A stretch of 7,913 nucleotides of DNA from an uncultured Pedobacter sp. (GTDB taxonomy: Bacteria > Bacteroidota > Bacteroidia > Sphingobacteriales > Sphingobacteriaceae). The stretch lies in contig CALLKE010000204.1 in assembly GCA_938008555.1 (NCBI GenBank), positions 1 to 7,913 on the forward strand. The letters run 5' to 3'. A model generated the notes under the pieces. The model saw only the letters and a program-made list of their open reading frames with translations, was not told where the DNA came from and searched no databases. Numbering within the stretch: position 1 is the stretch's first letter; each line of letters starts with the position of its first letter. Position numbers and translations under genes: made by a program. Positions 1 to 6,269 of this stretch are shown here, one piece after another.

Positions 1-280
1 TTTTAATTGATTCATCATCAATAGCTAAATTAATTGACCTATCATATAAACGATTTACACCATCTTTTAGATCTCTATAAGCGGTCTTTTCATGAACCCC
101 AAGTTTTTTTAAATCATCAATGGTTACGCGATAGATTTCATCATCTGTAATATCTTCAGCCCGACTAATCTTACTAATAGCTGCTAAGACAATCCGTTGT
201 TCTGTTGAGCTGAGTTGATATGAAGCCTCAATTACTTGATTTGATTTAACTACTAATTCTTTTTTAGATGTACTCATCAT
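1..280 (-). CDS. repM: Plasmid replication initiator, Rep_3/RepM-like (5' part, cut by window edge)
   Basis: The reverse-strand reading opens with MSTSKKELVVKSN and continues with ASYQLSSTEQRIVLAAIS, then a DDLKKLGVHEKTAYRDLKDG stretch. The pattern of a VVKSN block, an A-S-Y block and an EQR block is typical of the N-terminal winged-helix region of Rep_3 initiators, which bind iterons and open the plasmid origin. Only about 92 codons are present, against roughly 300 for the family, because the gene leaves the window. Two consecutive ATG codons (280-278 and 277-275) are possible starts; neither has a clear Shine-Dalgarno sequence. The upstream DNA holds iterons and a promoter overlapping them, which supports the call and suggests autoregulation. 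The name repM follows common usage for Acinetobacter proteins of this type and is an inference. Confidence 0.85.
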   Translation of the reverse strand, partial: MMSTSKKELVVKSNQVIEASYQLSSTEQRIVLAAISKISRAEDITDDEIYRVTIDDLKKLGVHEKTAYRDLKDGVNRLYDRSINLAIDDESIK

Positions 281-294
281 TTTTAATTCGATAA

Positions 295-306
295 ACTAAC
301 TATGAG
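295..306. promoter_or_regulatory. Inverted half-iteron (likely Rep operator)
   Basis: ACTAACTATGAG is the exact reverse complement of CTCATAGTTAGT, the left half of the neighbouring iterons. It sits between the predicted -10 box and the rep start codons. In Rep_3 plasmids an inverted iteron half in the rep promoter commonly binds Rep dimers for autoregulation. The match is seen directly; the role is inferred. Confidence 0.5.
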
Positions 307-307
307 T

Positions 308-336
308 AATATAATTCTCTCATAGTTGGTAGTCAA
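308..336 (-). promoter_or_regulatory. Predicted sigma70 promoter of the left rep gene, overlapping iteron 1
   Basis: On the minus strand a -35 box TTGACT (336-331) and a -10 box TATATT (313-308) are separated by exactly 17 bases. Each matches the consensus at five of six positions. The -35 box lies inside the first iteron, so Rep binding there would be expected to repress its own transcription. The distance to the rep start codons is about 28 bases. Confidence 0.6.
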
Positions 337-415
337 TCCCTCATAGTTAAGTAGTCAATCCCTCATAGTTAGTAGTCAATCCCTCATAGTTAGTAGTCAA
401 TCCCTCATAGTTAGG
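320..415. repeat. Left origin iterons: four full direct repeats plus a partial fifth
   Basis: The units start TCATAGTTAG and end CAATCCC. They lie at 320-340, 341-362, 363-383 and 384-404, with a truncated unit at 405-415. Unit 3 and unit 4 are identical; unit 1 has one substitution and unit 2 one inserted base. The units abut without spacers and are 21-22 bases long, two helical turns, as expected for iterons bound by a Rep_3 initiator. They lie directly upstream of the rep gene and mark the origin of replication. Confidence 0.88.
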
Positions 416-417
416 AG

Positions 418-498
418 CTGAAAGCCTTTCTGTTAAAGCCTTTCAGATAGCCTAAAAGATTTAAAAGATTTAAAATATATTAAAAAGGATAAGAATGA
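418..498. other. Iteron-adjacent origin element and AT-rich putative unwinding region
   Basis: Next to the last iteron the minus strand reads AAGGCTTTCAG (418-428), and AAAGCCTT recurs at 435-442. The 418-445 segment can also pair CTGAAAG with CTTTCAG. It is followed by AT-rich DNA (446-498) with repeated GATTTAAAA-like words, a plausible duplex-unwinding region. AAGGCTTTCAG also occurs beside the right-hand iterons at 7616-7626. No convincing DnaA box was found. The function is inferred from position. Confidence 0.4.
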
Positions 499-572
499 AA
501 AATTGCCCTTGGTTTTCGCTTCGCTCAAACTCTATTGAATCTCGCTTTCGCTCGATTCGAGAGGCAATTTTT
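498..572. repeat. 10-bp inverted repeat with a long loop, possible bidirectional terminator
   Basis: AAAAATTGCC (498-507) is the exact reverse complement of GGCAATTTTT (563-572). The loop is 55 bases and contains a small palindrome CTCGATTCGAG (551-561). On both strands the second arm ends in a run of T, as in an intrinsic terminator, and the element lies where mobA transcription would otherwise enter the origin. The loop is much longer than in a normal terminator, so the role is uncertain. Confidence 0.3.
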
Positions 573-824
573 TGGTTAATACTTTCGTGACTTTTAGAAA
601 AAGCAAAAGCAACTCGGAATTCGCTTCGCTCATTAGTTTTTTATGCTCGCTCCGCTCGACCTAGATGCAAATTAAATCTGTTCGCACCCTTTGGGATGCT
701 CTGTATCTCAGTCTCAGCAGCAAAGGGGAGCTTGTAATCAGGGAAAAAGCATGGCGAAAATTTTAATTGAGTCTGTTCGCTCGTAGACACTCGCTCTGTA
801 AGGCCTGAATAAAGCCAGATAATT
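573..824. other. Non-coding spacer with GCTTCGCTC-type motifs
   Basis: No gene is supported here. The stretch carries words related to CTCGCTTCGCTC at about 620-632, 645-660 and 777-797; further copies lie at 514-526 and 540-554. Their reverse complement (GAGCGAAGCGAG-like) recurs in the right-hand spacer at 7442-7455 and 7498-7513. It also contains one arm of the long diverged inverted repeat listed separately. Confidence 0.5.
680..796 (-). repeat. Left arm of a diverged ~118-bp inverted repeat
   Basis: Read on the minus strand, this segment aligns with 7296-7413 on the plus strand at about three quarters identity by eye. The best blocks are GAGTGTCTACGAG, ATTAAAATTT, CTGATTACAA, TACAGAGCATCCC and GGGTGCGAAC, and only one single-base indel is needed. 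It lies just downstream of mobA, as the right arm lies just downstream of the truncated gene ending at 7185. The function is unknown. Confidence 0.8.
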
Positions 825-1994
825 TTAAAAACCAGGACCACCGTAATCATAATCATCAGATTTTGGCTTTGGCTGTTCGGGTTGAACCGGTTGAGGGGGC
901 TTATTTTGCATGGGTAATGAATAATTTGGCTGGGAATGGACTTCAAACTCAAAGCGTGGCGTTGAGTTATGTTCTGAATCTCTCAATTTTCGATTCATGT
1001 TATTCAGGTTCCAGCCTTCTTGGTGCAGTATAGGCTCTTGAATTTTGATAATTTCACTAAAATCTTTTTGCAGTTTTTCCTTATTTTTCTGATTCTTCAC
1101 TAAATAATTCAGGTAATACATCACTTCCAATGATGAAAATGGATGGTTTTCAGCACTATAAAAATATTCATGTTGTTGATCTAATTGCTTTTGGCGTTCT
1201 TCGAGTTCTCGTTCTTTTTGATTGTGTTCTCGAATTTTTTGGATCTGGGCGAGATATTCCGCTGTCGCGTTTTGTTGACCAACGCCTAGCTTAGGCTCAG
1301 GAAGATACAAAGTGCTGTGGATCTCGTTATATTTTTCATAGCTGTCTGCTGAAACCTGATTTTTGATGGTGATGTCTTGGCCATCAATCTGGTAGGTCAC
1401 TGTCGGGCAGTACTTGGTCAAAGCATCATTGAGATGGTTTTCCCAAGCTTTTCGGATGTATAGCAAAAAGGTGGAATAGTCGGCATGACCATCCTGCAGC
1501 TGGATTTTTTTGGCACCGCCTTTAGCCGGATCTTGAGGATTGTAGCGTTTAAAGTACTGTTCGGCTGTGCGTTCAATGCCGTCATCGGCTTTGAGGGAGA
1601 ACATGAGGTGGCAATGGGGCTGTTCTTCGCCACTGAGGCGCGATTTAACGTTATGTATGGCGTATGAATGCGGATATTGCTGTGGAACTATATGTTTGTC
1701 TAAAAACGTCTCTATGAGCGTTTTACGCTGTTCTGGCGTGAATTCGTTGGGGAGGGCAATTTCATACTCCATGTAGACTTTGGCATTGGCTCGCTCAAAA
1801 GTATCAGCGGCTTTCCAAAACTCAATGGGATCTTTCACCCAGGACGGCATGCATTTGCCAGGTTCAACGTATTCTAAAATTTCATCACTTTTTTTGCGGA
1901 CGTTTTCGTATTGCATCAATCGGGCAATATAGAGGTAATGCTGAATGGCGTAGCCTTTATTTTTACTTTTGACGCTGAAGTGATAACTGGCCAT
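825..1994 (-). CDS. mobA: MobA/MobL-family (MOBQ) relaxase
   Basis: This is the DNA-nicking relaxase that starts plasmid mobilization by cutting oriT and staying bound to the 5' end. The protein (389 aa from ATG at 1994) begins MASYHFSVKSK, close to the MA-x-YH-x-S-K opening of the family. It has the EIALPNEFTPEQR motif, then EEQPHCHLMFS with metal-binding His127 and His129, followed by DDGIERTAEQYFKRYNP and a W-x-N-x-x-N/D segment. The catalytic Tyr is probably among those near residues 18-31; I cannot say which. The RSF1010-type primase fusion is absent. The C-terminus is Pro/Gln/Lys-rich and ends DYDYGGPGF. A GTG at 2000 would add two residues, but AGGTGA sits just upstream of ATG 1994 and the family begins there. 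oriT lies upstream and the MobC-like gene is divergent. Confidence 0.92.
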   Translation of the reverse strand: MASYHFSVKSKNKGYAIQHYLYIARLMQYENVRKKSDEILEYVEPGKCMPSWVKDPIEFWKAADTFERANAKVYMEYEIALPNEFTPEQRKTLIETFLDKHIVPQQYPHSYAIHNVKSRLSGEEQPHCHLMFSLKADDGIERTAEQYFKRYNPQDPAKGGAKKIQLQDGHADYSTFLLYIRKAWENHLNDALTKYCPTVTYQIDGQDITIKNQVSADSYEKYNEIHSTLYLPEPKLGVGQQNATAEYLAQIQKIREHNQKERELEERQKQLDQQHEYFYSAENHPFSSLEVMYYLNYLVKNQKNKEKLQKDFSEIIKIQEPILHQEGWNLNNMNRKLRDSEHNSTPRFEFEVHSQPNYSLPMQNKPPQPVQPEQPKPKSDDYDYGGPGF

Positions 1995-2053
1995 GCTCAC
2001 CTTTTTGTTGGTCTGGGATCGGTTTTTATGCAGTGAAACGGAATGAAAACCGC

Positions 2054-2096
2054 CCGGATTTGGAATGCCTGGATGGCTGAAAAATCCGGTTGAAGG
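2054..2096. repeat. Imperfect inverted repeat in the mobA leader
   Basis: CCGGATTT near 2054 pairs with AAATCCGG near 2088, separated by roughly 25 bases, in the leader between oriT and mobA. A G/C-rich patch follows at about 2096-2118. It may be a binding site or leader structure for mobA. No clear -35/-10 pair for mobA was recognised nearby. Confidence 0.3.
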
Positions 2097-2127
2097 GGGT
2101 CAAGGGGGAAGCGCCCCATTGCGTACT

Positions 2128-2160
2128 AGTTTCTCCGATAAGGAGAAACTGTCAAGTGCG
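2128..2160 (+). other. oriT: Predicted oriT (RSF1010/R1162-like, MOBQ)
   Basis: A perfect 9-bp stem, AGTTTCTCC (2128-2136) with GGAGAAACT (2142-2150) and a 5-base loop, is followed by GTCAAGTGCG ending at 2160. From memory, the RSF1010/R1162 oriT has the same order: an AGTTTCTC inverted repeat, a few bases, then TAAGTGCG at the nick. The nic site is therefore expected at or next to 2160. Its place between a MobA/MobL relaxase and a divergent accessory gene is also the RSF1010 arrangement. The structure is seen; the nick position is inferred. Confidence 0.8.
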
Positions 2161-2221
2161 AATTATTTAAATTAAAAATAAAAATTCTTTTCAAGAAATT
2201 TTATTTTTATTTTAAATAATT
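2161..2221. repeat. AT-only-arm palindrome beside nic (29-bp arms, 3-base loop)
   Basis: Arms 2161-2189 and 2193-2221 pair at 27 of 29 positions around a TTC loop. The arms are almost pure A/T (one C or G per arm). It starts immediately after the predicted nic site. It could help melt oriT, bind the accessory protein, or act as a bidirectional terminator because each strand carries T-rich tracts. No function is proven by sequence. Confidence 0.75.
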
Positions 2222-2285
2222 ATTTTCAGACTGACCGATTTAAATATGGTAAAACCATATTTAAATCGGTAGCAGTTCTGAAAAT
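2222..2285. repeat. Compound palindrome in the mobC leader (17-bp perfect inner stem)
   Basis: The inner arms 2234-2250 and 2254-2270 are perfectly complementary over 17 bases with a 3-base AAA loop. Outer arms ATTTTCAGACTG (2222-2233) and CAGTTCTGAAAAT (2273-2285) pair with one bulged base. The structure ends 10 bases before the start codon at 2296, so it would lie in the leader of the mobC-like gene or overlap its promoter. It may be an operator or a leader hairpin. Confidence 0.75.
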
Positions 2286-2295
2286 TAGGCGGCAG

Positions 2296-3060
2296 ATGAT
2301 GACTCTTGAAAAACCCAAAAAACGTGGAAGACCAGCTCAATTACTCCAAGTGGCAGAGTTACATGGTTTTGTTGAATTTTTATTAGAGAAAGACCCGCGT
2401 ACCGAACTACAAAACCAGGTCATTGATGTATTGCAGACTGGGGGCTGTAATTTTGAGATGTTGTCTGAAGCTCAACAGATCCTGGTCAAAGAGGCATTAA
2501 AACCATATCGTGAGCATATAAAACTAAAATTGTTGTTTGATGAGCTTTCTATCCTGGCGAAACCTACTGAATATGAAACCAAATTTATAGAACTTTTTCA
2601 GGCATATCAGAACAAAGAATTAGATCTAGCCGAAACGAATATCTTAAAAACAATGTGTACCAGATATTACCGTTTTAAAGCTCAGCAGTTACAGTTAAAG
2701 GATCTTGAACTTTACTTGAGTCAGATTCAGAAAAAAGATGCCAGAGAAAAACGTAAAGCTGAAAACCATCGTAAGTTTGAGTTGGGCGGTGCTGTGTTAG
2801 CTGCTTTCAAGGAGTTAGGGATTGATATTAGTCAAGATACGCCTGAACAGATAAAGAATCGTATTCAGAATACGAAAAAATTCCATGATGATGTAATTAA
2901 ATCTAAGATATATCAGGAAGTTAAAAGTTATAAAAATGGATATTTTGAGCGGAATAAGCTTTTTCATCAGGTATTAGAGGGACTGAATACCTGGAAAAAA
3001 GAGGGAGAGTTATTGTCAGTCATCGAAATCAAGAAAGCTTTGGTGAAAAATCAGGAATAG
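2296..3060 (+). CDS. TraD/MobC-like accessory mobilization protein
   Basis: A basic, largely helical protein of 254 aa, probably an oriT-binding accessory factor for MobA. Residues 148-177 (DAREKRKAENHRKFELGG, then AVLAAFKELGID) resemble the charged-helix, R-K-x-E-L-G-G motif of the TraD/MobC accessory proteins of MOBQ systems. Residues 8-13, KKRGRP, look like an AT-hook, which binds the minor groove of AT tracts; AT-rich palindromes lie directly upstream. There is no signal peptide or membrane segment. Two adjacent ATG codons (2296, 2299) are possible starts, with only a weak GGCGG upstream. The gene is divergent from mobA with oriT between them, as in RSF1010. The family assignment rests on one motif and context, so a different DNA-binding role remains possible. 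Confidence 0.6.
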   Translation: MMTLEKPKKRGRPAQLLQVAELHGFVEFLLEKDPRTELQNQVIDVLQTGGCNFEMLSEAQQILVKEALKPYREHIKLKLLFDELSILAKPTEYETKFIELFQAYQNKELDLAETNILKTMCTRYYRFKAQQLQLKDLELYLSQIQKKDAREKRKAENHRKFELGGAVLAAFKELGIDISQDTPEQIKNRIQNTKKFHDDVIKSKIYQEVKSYKNGYFERNKLFHQVLEGLNTWKKEGELLSVIEIKKALVKNQE

Positions 3061-3080
3061 CCTTTCTCAGAAAGACTATT
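3056..3080 (+). terminator. Weak stem-loop at the mobC-like stop codon
   Basis: AATAG (3056-3060) and CTTTC (3062-3066) pair with GAAAG (3070-3074) and CTATT (3076-3080), with one C/A mismatch and a 3-base loop. The stem overlaps the stop codon. No T run follows, so it is a poor intrinsic terminator, but it may slow transcription or protect the mRNA end. Confidence 0.3.
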
Positions 3081-3087
3081 CAGGCGA

Positions 3088-3115
3088 GTTTCGCATAAAA
3101 GCTTTTATGTAATGT
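3088..3115 (+). other. pdif-like XerC/XerD recombination site
   Basis: GTTTCGCATAA (3088-3098), a 6-base spacer AAGCTT, and TTATGTAATGT (3105-3115) fit the 11-6-11 plan of dif and Acinetobacter pdif sites. The XerC-side half resembles ATTTCGCATAA. The XerD-side half matches TTATGTTAAAT at its first six bases and then diverges. The core CATAAAAG/CTTTTATG (3094-3109) is a perfect palindrome. No second such site was found in the window. Confidence 0.5.
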
Positions 3116-3175
3116 AAACCTGGAGTACACCCTAAAGTAACGTCATGGCGGCCCCAATCCTGAACCTAAAATCAA

Positions 3176-3214
3176 GGGGTCGTCTCAGGAAACGGAAAAT
3201 ATAGCACGCTAAGG
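3176..3214 (+). repeat. Transposon left terminal inverted repeat (IR)
   Basis: This 39-base end begins GGGGTCGTCTCAGG and finishes GCACGCTAAGG. It is the exact reverse complement of 6873-6911. One more complementary pair exists outside (A3175/T6912). Inside, after one mismatch, a few more bases match (TTTTCA). The tnpA stop codon (3211-3209) lies within it. Confidence 0.93.
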
Positions 3215-6175
3215 TTTTTCAATTGCGCGCAATGGCCTAAATTTTCCACCACCTATCTTGGCTTTGCTTCGCCATAGATAATCCCCAGTTAAATTGATGT
3301 GCTCCCACCCCAGCGGTGACAGATATTGCAGCAAGGTATCATCGACTGTGCGACCATGCCCTCGTAGGGCGTTAGTCGCTCTCTCTAAATAAACCGTGTT
3401 CCACAATACAATGGCGGCGGTCACTAGATTCAAGCCACTGGCTCGATAACGCTGTTGCTCAAAGCTTCGATCTCGAATCTCACCCAATCGATAAAAGAAA
3501 ACGGCGCGCGCTAATGCATTACGGGCTTCACCTTTATTTAATCCAGCTTGAACCCGACGGCGTAGTTCTACGCTTTGCAACCAATCCAAGATAAACAGTG
3601 TGCGCTCAATACGCCCCAGCTCTCGTAATGCCAATGCCAAACCATTCTGTCGTGGATAACTACCGAGTTTACGTAGCATTAGCGACGCTGTGACAGTCCC
3701 TTGCTTGATTGATGCGGCCAGACGCAAAATATCGTCCCAATGAGTACGAATCTGTTTGATATTCAGTGTGCCGCCAATCATGGGTTTAAGTGCGGCATAG
3801 TCTATGTCTGACTTTGGAATATAGAGTTTCGTATCGCCCAGATCACGAATTCGTGGTGCAAATCGAAACCCTAGCATGTGCATGAGTGCAAAAACATGGT
3901 CGGTGAATCCAGCCGTATCGGTGTAGTGTTCCTCGATGCGTAAATCAGACTCGTGATACAGCAGCCCATCAAGAACATAGGTTGAATCACGAACGCCCAC
4001 ATTGATCAGCTTACTGCTAAATGGTGCGTATTGATCAGAAATGTGTGTATAAAATAACCTTCCAGGCTCTGCGCCATATTTTGGATTGATATGTCCTGTA
4101 CTTTCAGCTCTGCCACCTGCGCGGAAGCGTTGGCCATCTGATGAGGAGGTAGTGCCATCTCCCCAGTTTTCAGCGAAAGGTTGTTTCAATTGAGCATTCA
4201 CCAATTCGGCCAATGCCGTTGAATAAGTTTCATCACGGATATGCCAAGCCTGTAGCCATGAGAGTTTGGCATAAGTTGTACCAGGACATGATTCGGCCAT
4301 TTTCGTCAGCCCTAAATTAATTGCATCAGCCAGTATGGTCGTGAGCAATAACGCTTTATCCTTCGCAGTGTCATCCGTTTTCAAATGAGTGAAGTGTCGA
4401 GTAAAGCCTGTCCATTCATCGACCTCCATTAATAATTCGGTGATCTTGATATGTGGTAACAGCATTGCTGTTTGGTCAATTAAAGTTTGGGCTGTATCAG
4501 GAGCCACGGCATCGAGAGGTGTTATTTTTAGACCAGATTGATTGATCATCGCATCAGGCAAATCGTTGGTCGCTGCCATGCGATTAATGATTGCTAATTT
4601 CTGCTCCAATAGTGAAAGGCGACTTTGCAAATATAGATCACAATCAGTAGTAATGGTTAGAGGTAACTCATTGGACTGTTTTAGCTGATTAAATTTATCA
4701 GCAGTCACTAAATACTCATCGAAGTCTTTGAATTGGCGAGAGCCTTGTACCCAGAGATCCCCAGCCCGTAGCGAGTTTTTAAGTTCAGATAACACACATA
4801 TTTCGTAATAGCGGCGATCAATACCATCATCGGTAAAGACTAGTCTTGCCCACCGTTTTTTGATAAACGCTATTGGAGCATTAGAGGGGATTTTTCGTGT
4901 ATTATCAACATTCATGCTGCGGAGCAACTCTACAGCGGCAAGCATATCTTTTGCTGCTGGGGCAGCACGCAATTTAAGTATGGCAAGAAGTTCTGGCGCG
5001 TAACGGCGTAAAGTTGCATAGCTCTCGCCAATTCGTGGTAAAAAATCAAAGTCTTCGGGTTGCGCCAGTTTTTCTGCCTCAGTAATACTTGCTGCAAAAG
5101 CATCCCATGAAATAACAGTTTCGATGGCGGCAAACGGATCACTGCCATTTTGCTTGGCATCTAGCAAGGCTTTCCCGATAAGCCCATACAAACGCACTTT
5201 GTCGTTGATCGCTTTACCTGATGATTGAAATTGTTGCTGGTGTTTATTTTTTGCGATAGCAAATAGCTTTCCAATAATGCGATCATGCAGGTCAATAATT
5301 TCGTCGGTGATCGTGGCCATACTCTCCACAACGATTGCTACCAAAGTGGCATATCGACGTTGAGATTCAAATCTGGCCAAATCAGCAGGAGTCATTTGCC
5401 CACCTTCGCGAGCAATTTTCAGTAAGCGATTTTGATGAACGTGTTTTCCAATGTCTTCAGGTAGATCGATGGCTTGTAAGCACTTCAGCCGCTCAATGTG
5501 CTCAAGCATGTACTTTGAGTTTGGTTTAGCTGGTGACTGTCTAAGCCACCCCAATATTGTCAGTTTGCTGCCCTCTTTACGGTTCAGCAAAGCATCTATA
5601 TTTTGACGATGAGTTTCTGAAAGTGAGCTCGTCAAAGCAGTATAAATTATGCGGTTGGCAGATGTGATTGCTTCTGCGCAAATACTATCAATTGCATTTA
5701 TAGCTGGCAAAAGGACTGATTTTTGTCGTAAATTTTCAACGAGAGTTGTGGCTAAAATAAGACCTTTATCTGTCTGAAGGGACAAATCCACCATCATATT
5801 GACCGATTGCCGATAGTCACTCAAGGTGAATAGTTTGAACCCAAAAACTTTTTTCAATTCGGCAATATGTTCTCGTCTTGTTTGCTCGCGCTGACCATAA
5901 TCATTCCAGCAGTCCACTGATATACTAAGTTGAGCAGCCATCATGAAAAGTAAGGGTTTGAATGGTTCGTCGTTAATACCCAATATCACTCCAGGGTAAC
6001 GCATGTAGCAAAGTTGAATTGCAAAGCCTAGCTTGTTGGATGCCCCTCGATGTTGATGGACTATGGATTTATCAGAATCACTCAGAGTGTAATGCTGAAG
6101 CATAAAAGCTCTATCATCTGGAATTTCGAACAGGCTTCCCAATTCCGTGGACGACAAAATAGAATGGCGCGGCAT
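3209..6175 (-). CDS. tnpA: Tn3-family transposase TnpA
   Basis: TnpA carries out replicative transposition by recognising the terminal repeats and joining them to target DNA, producing cointegrates. The protein has 988 aa, the usual length for the Tn21/Tn501/Tn1721 branch, and appears complete. The N-terminus MPRHSILSSTELGSLFEIP and the following region form the DNA-binding half. The catalytic Asp-Asp-Glu triad is visible: D680 in GTTSSSDGQ, D753 in HYTDTAGFTDH and E883 in NKGEARNAL. The spacings of 73 and 130 residues agree with those I recall for Tn4430 TnpA. The ATG at 6175 has only a weak ribosome site, in line with low transposase expression. The last residue and stop (CCT TAG) come from the terminal repeat. 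It diverges from the resolvase gene, which is the Tn3 layout rather than the Tn21 one. Confidence 0.97.
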   Translation of the reverse strand: MPRHSILSSTELGSLFEIPDDRAFMLQHYTLSDSDKSIVHQHRGASNKLGFAIQLCYMRYPGVILGINDEPFKPLLFMMAAQLSISVDCWNDYGQREQTRREHIAELKKVFGFKLFTLSDYRQSVNMMVDLSLQTDKGLILATTLVENLRQKSVLLPAINAIDSICAEAITSANRIIYTALTSSLSETHRQNIDALLNRKEGSKLTILGWLRQSPAKPNSKYMLEHIERLKCLQAIDLPEDIGKHVHQNRLLKIAREGGQMTPADLARFESQRRYATLVAIVVESMATITDEIIDLHDRIIGKLFAIAKNKHQQQFQSSGKAINDKVRLYGLIGKALLDAKQNGSDPFAAIETVISWDAFAASITEAEKLAQPEDFDFLPRIGESYATLRRYAPELLAILKLRAAPAAKDMLAAVELLRSMNVDNTRKIPSNAPIAFIKKRWARLVFTDDGIDRRYYEICVLSELKNSLRAGDLWVQGSRQFKDFDEYLVTADKFNQLKQSNELPLTITTDCDLYLQSRLSLLEQKLAIINRMAATNDLPDAMINQSGLKITPLDAVAPDTAQTLIDQTAMLLPHIKITELLMEVDEWTGFTRHFTHLKTDDTAKDKALLLTTILADAINLGLTKMAESCPGTTYAKLSWLQAWHIRDETYSTALAELVNAQLKQPFAENWGDGTTSSSDGQRFRAGGRAESTGHINPKYGAEPGRLFYTHISDQYAPFSSKLINVGVRDSTYVLDGLLYHESDLRIEEHYTDTAGFTDHVFALMHMLGFRFAPRIRDLGDTKLYIPKSDIDYAALKPMIGGTLNIKQIRTHWDDILRLAASIKQGTVTASLMLRKLGSYPRQNGLALALRELGRIERTLFILDWLQSVELRRRVQAGLNKGEARNALARAVFFYRLGEIRDRSFEQQRYRASGLNLVTAAIVLWNTVYLERATNALRGHGRTVDDTLLQYLSPLGWEHINLTGDYLWRSKAKIGGGKFRPLRAIEKP

Positions 6176-6269
6176 GGCTCATTAGTCCCAAATAAACTAA
6201 ACTATTAAAGGTACATTATTTTGTACCGCCACGCTTAGCTTTGCGCTGCAATTTCGCAAGGAGGTTCAA
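6176..6269. promoter_or_regulatory. tnpA-tnpR intergenic region with candidate resolution-site dyad
   Basis: The 94-base gap between the divergent genes should hold both promoters and part of the resolution (res) site. GGTACA (6210-6215) and TGTACC (6222-6227) form a perfect dyad with a 6-base centre, a candidate resolvase subsite and crossover point. The gap is shorter than a classical three-subsite res of about 120 bases, so any further subsites may reach into tnpA. No textbook promoter pair is convincing. Confidence 0.45.
6258..6264 (+). promoter_or_regulatory. Strong ribosome binding site that fixes a TTG start for the resolvase
   Basis: AAGGAGG lies five bases before TTG at 6270. The reading frame from this TTG starts M-GQNAAIYCRVST, placing the catalytic Ser at residue 12 as expected for small serine recombinases. 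No ATG in this frame could precede the catalytic Ser, so the TTG start is well supported. Confidence 0.8.

Noticed and set aside
320..415. CRISPR-like array
   Set aside because: The repeats abut with no spacers and lie beside a rep gene, so they are iterons. The same applies to 7640-7730.
281..500. DnaA boxes in the left origin
   Set aside because: No sequence close to TTATCCACA was seen on either strand; the same holds for the right origin.
641..952. 103-aa minus-strand open frame overlapping the 3' end of mobA
   Set aside because: Its first 40 or so codons lie out of frame inside mobA, and the right-hand counterpart has a stop just before the conserved part and another within it. The conserved part is reported as a finding, not as a gene.
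1418..1776. Open frames on both strands inside mobA
   Set aside because: They are other-frame readings of a well-supported relaxase gene and show no family features.
4930..5529. Open frames of 76 and 64 codons inside tnpA
   Set aside because: tnpA is intact across this region with the expected length and motifs; these are shadows.
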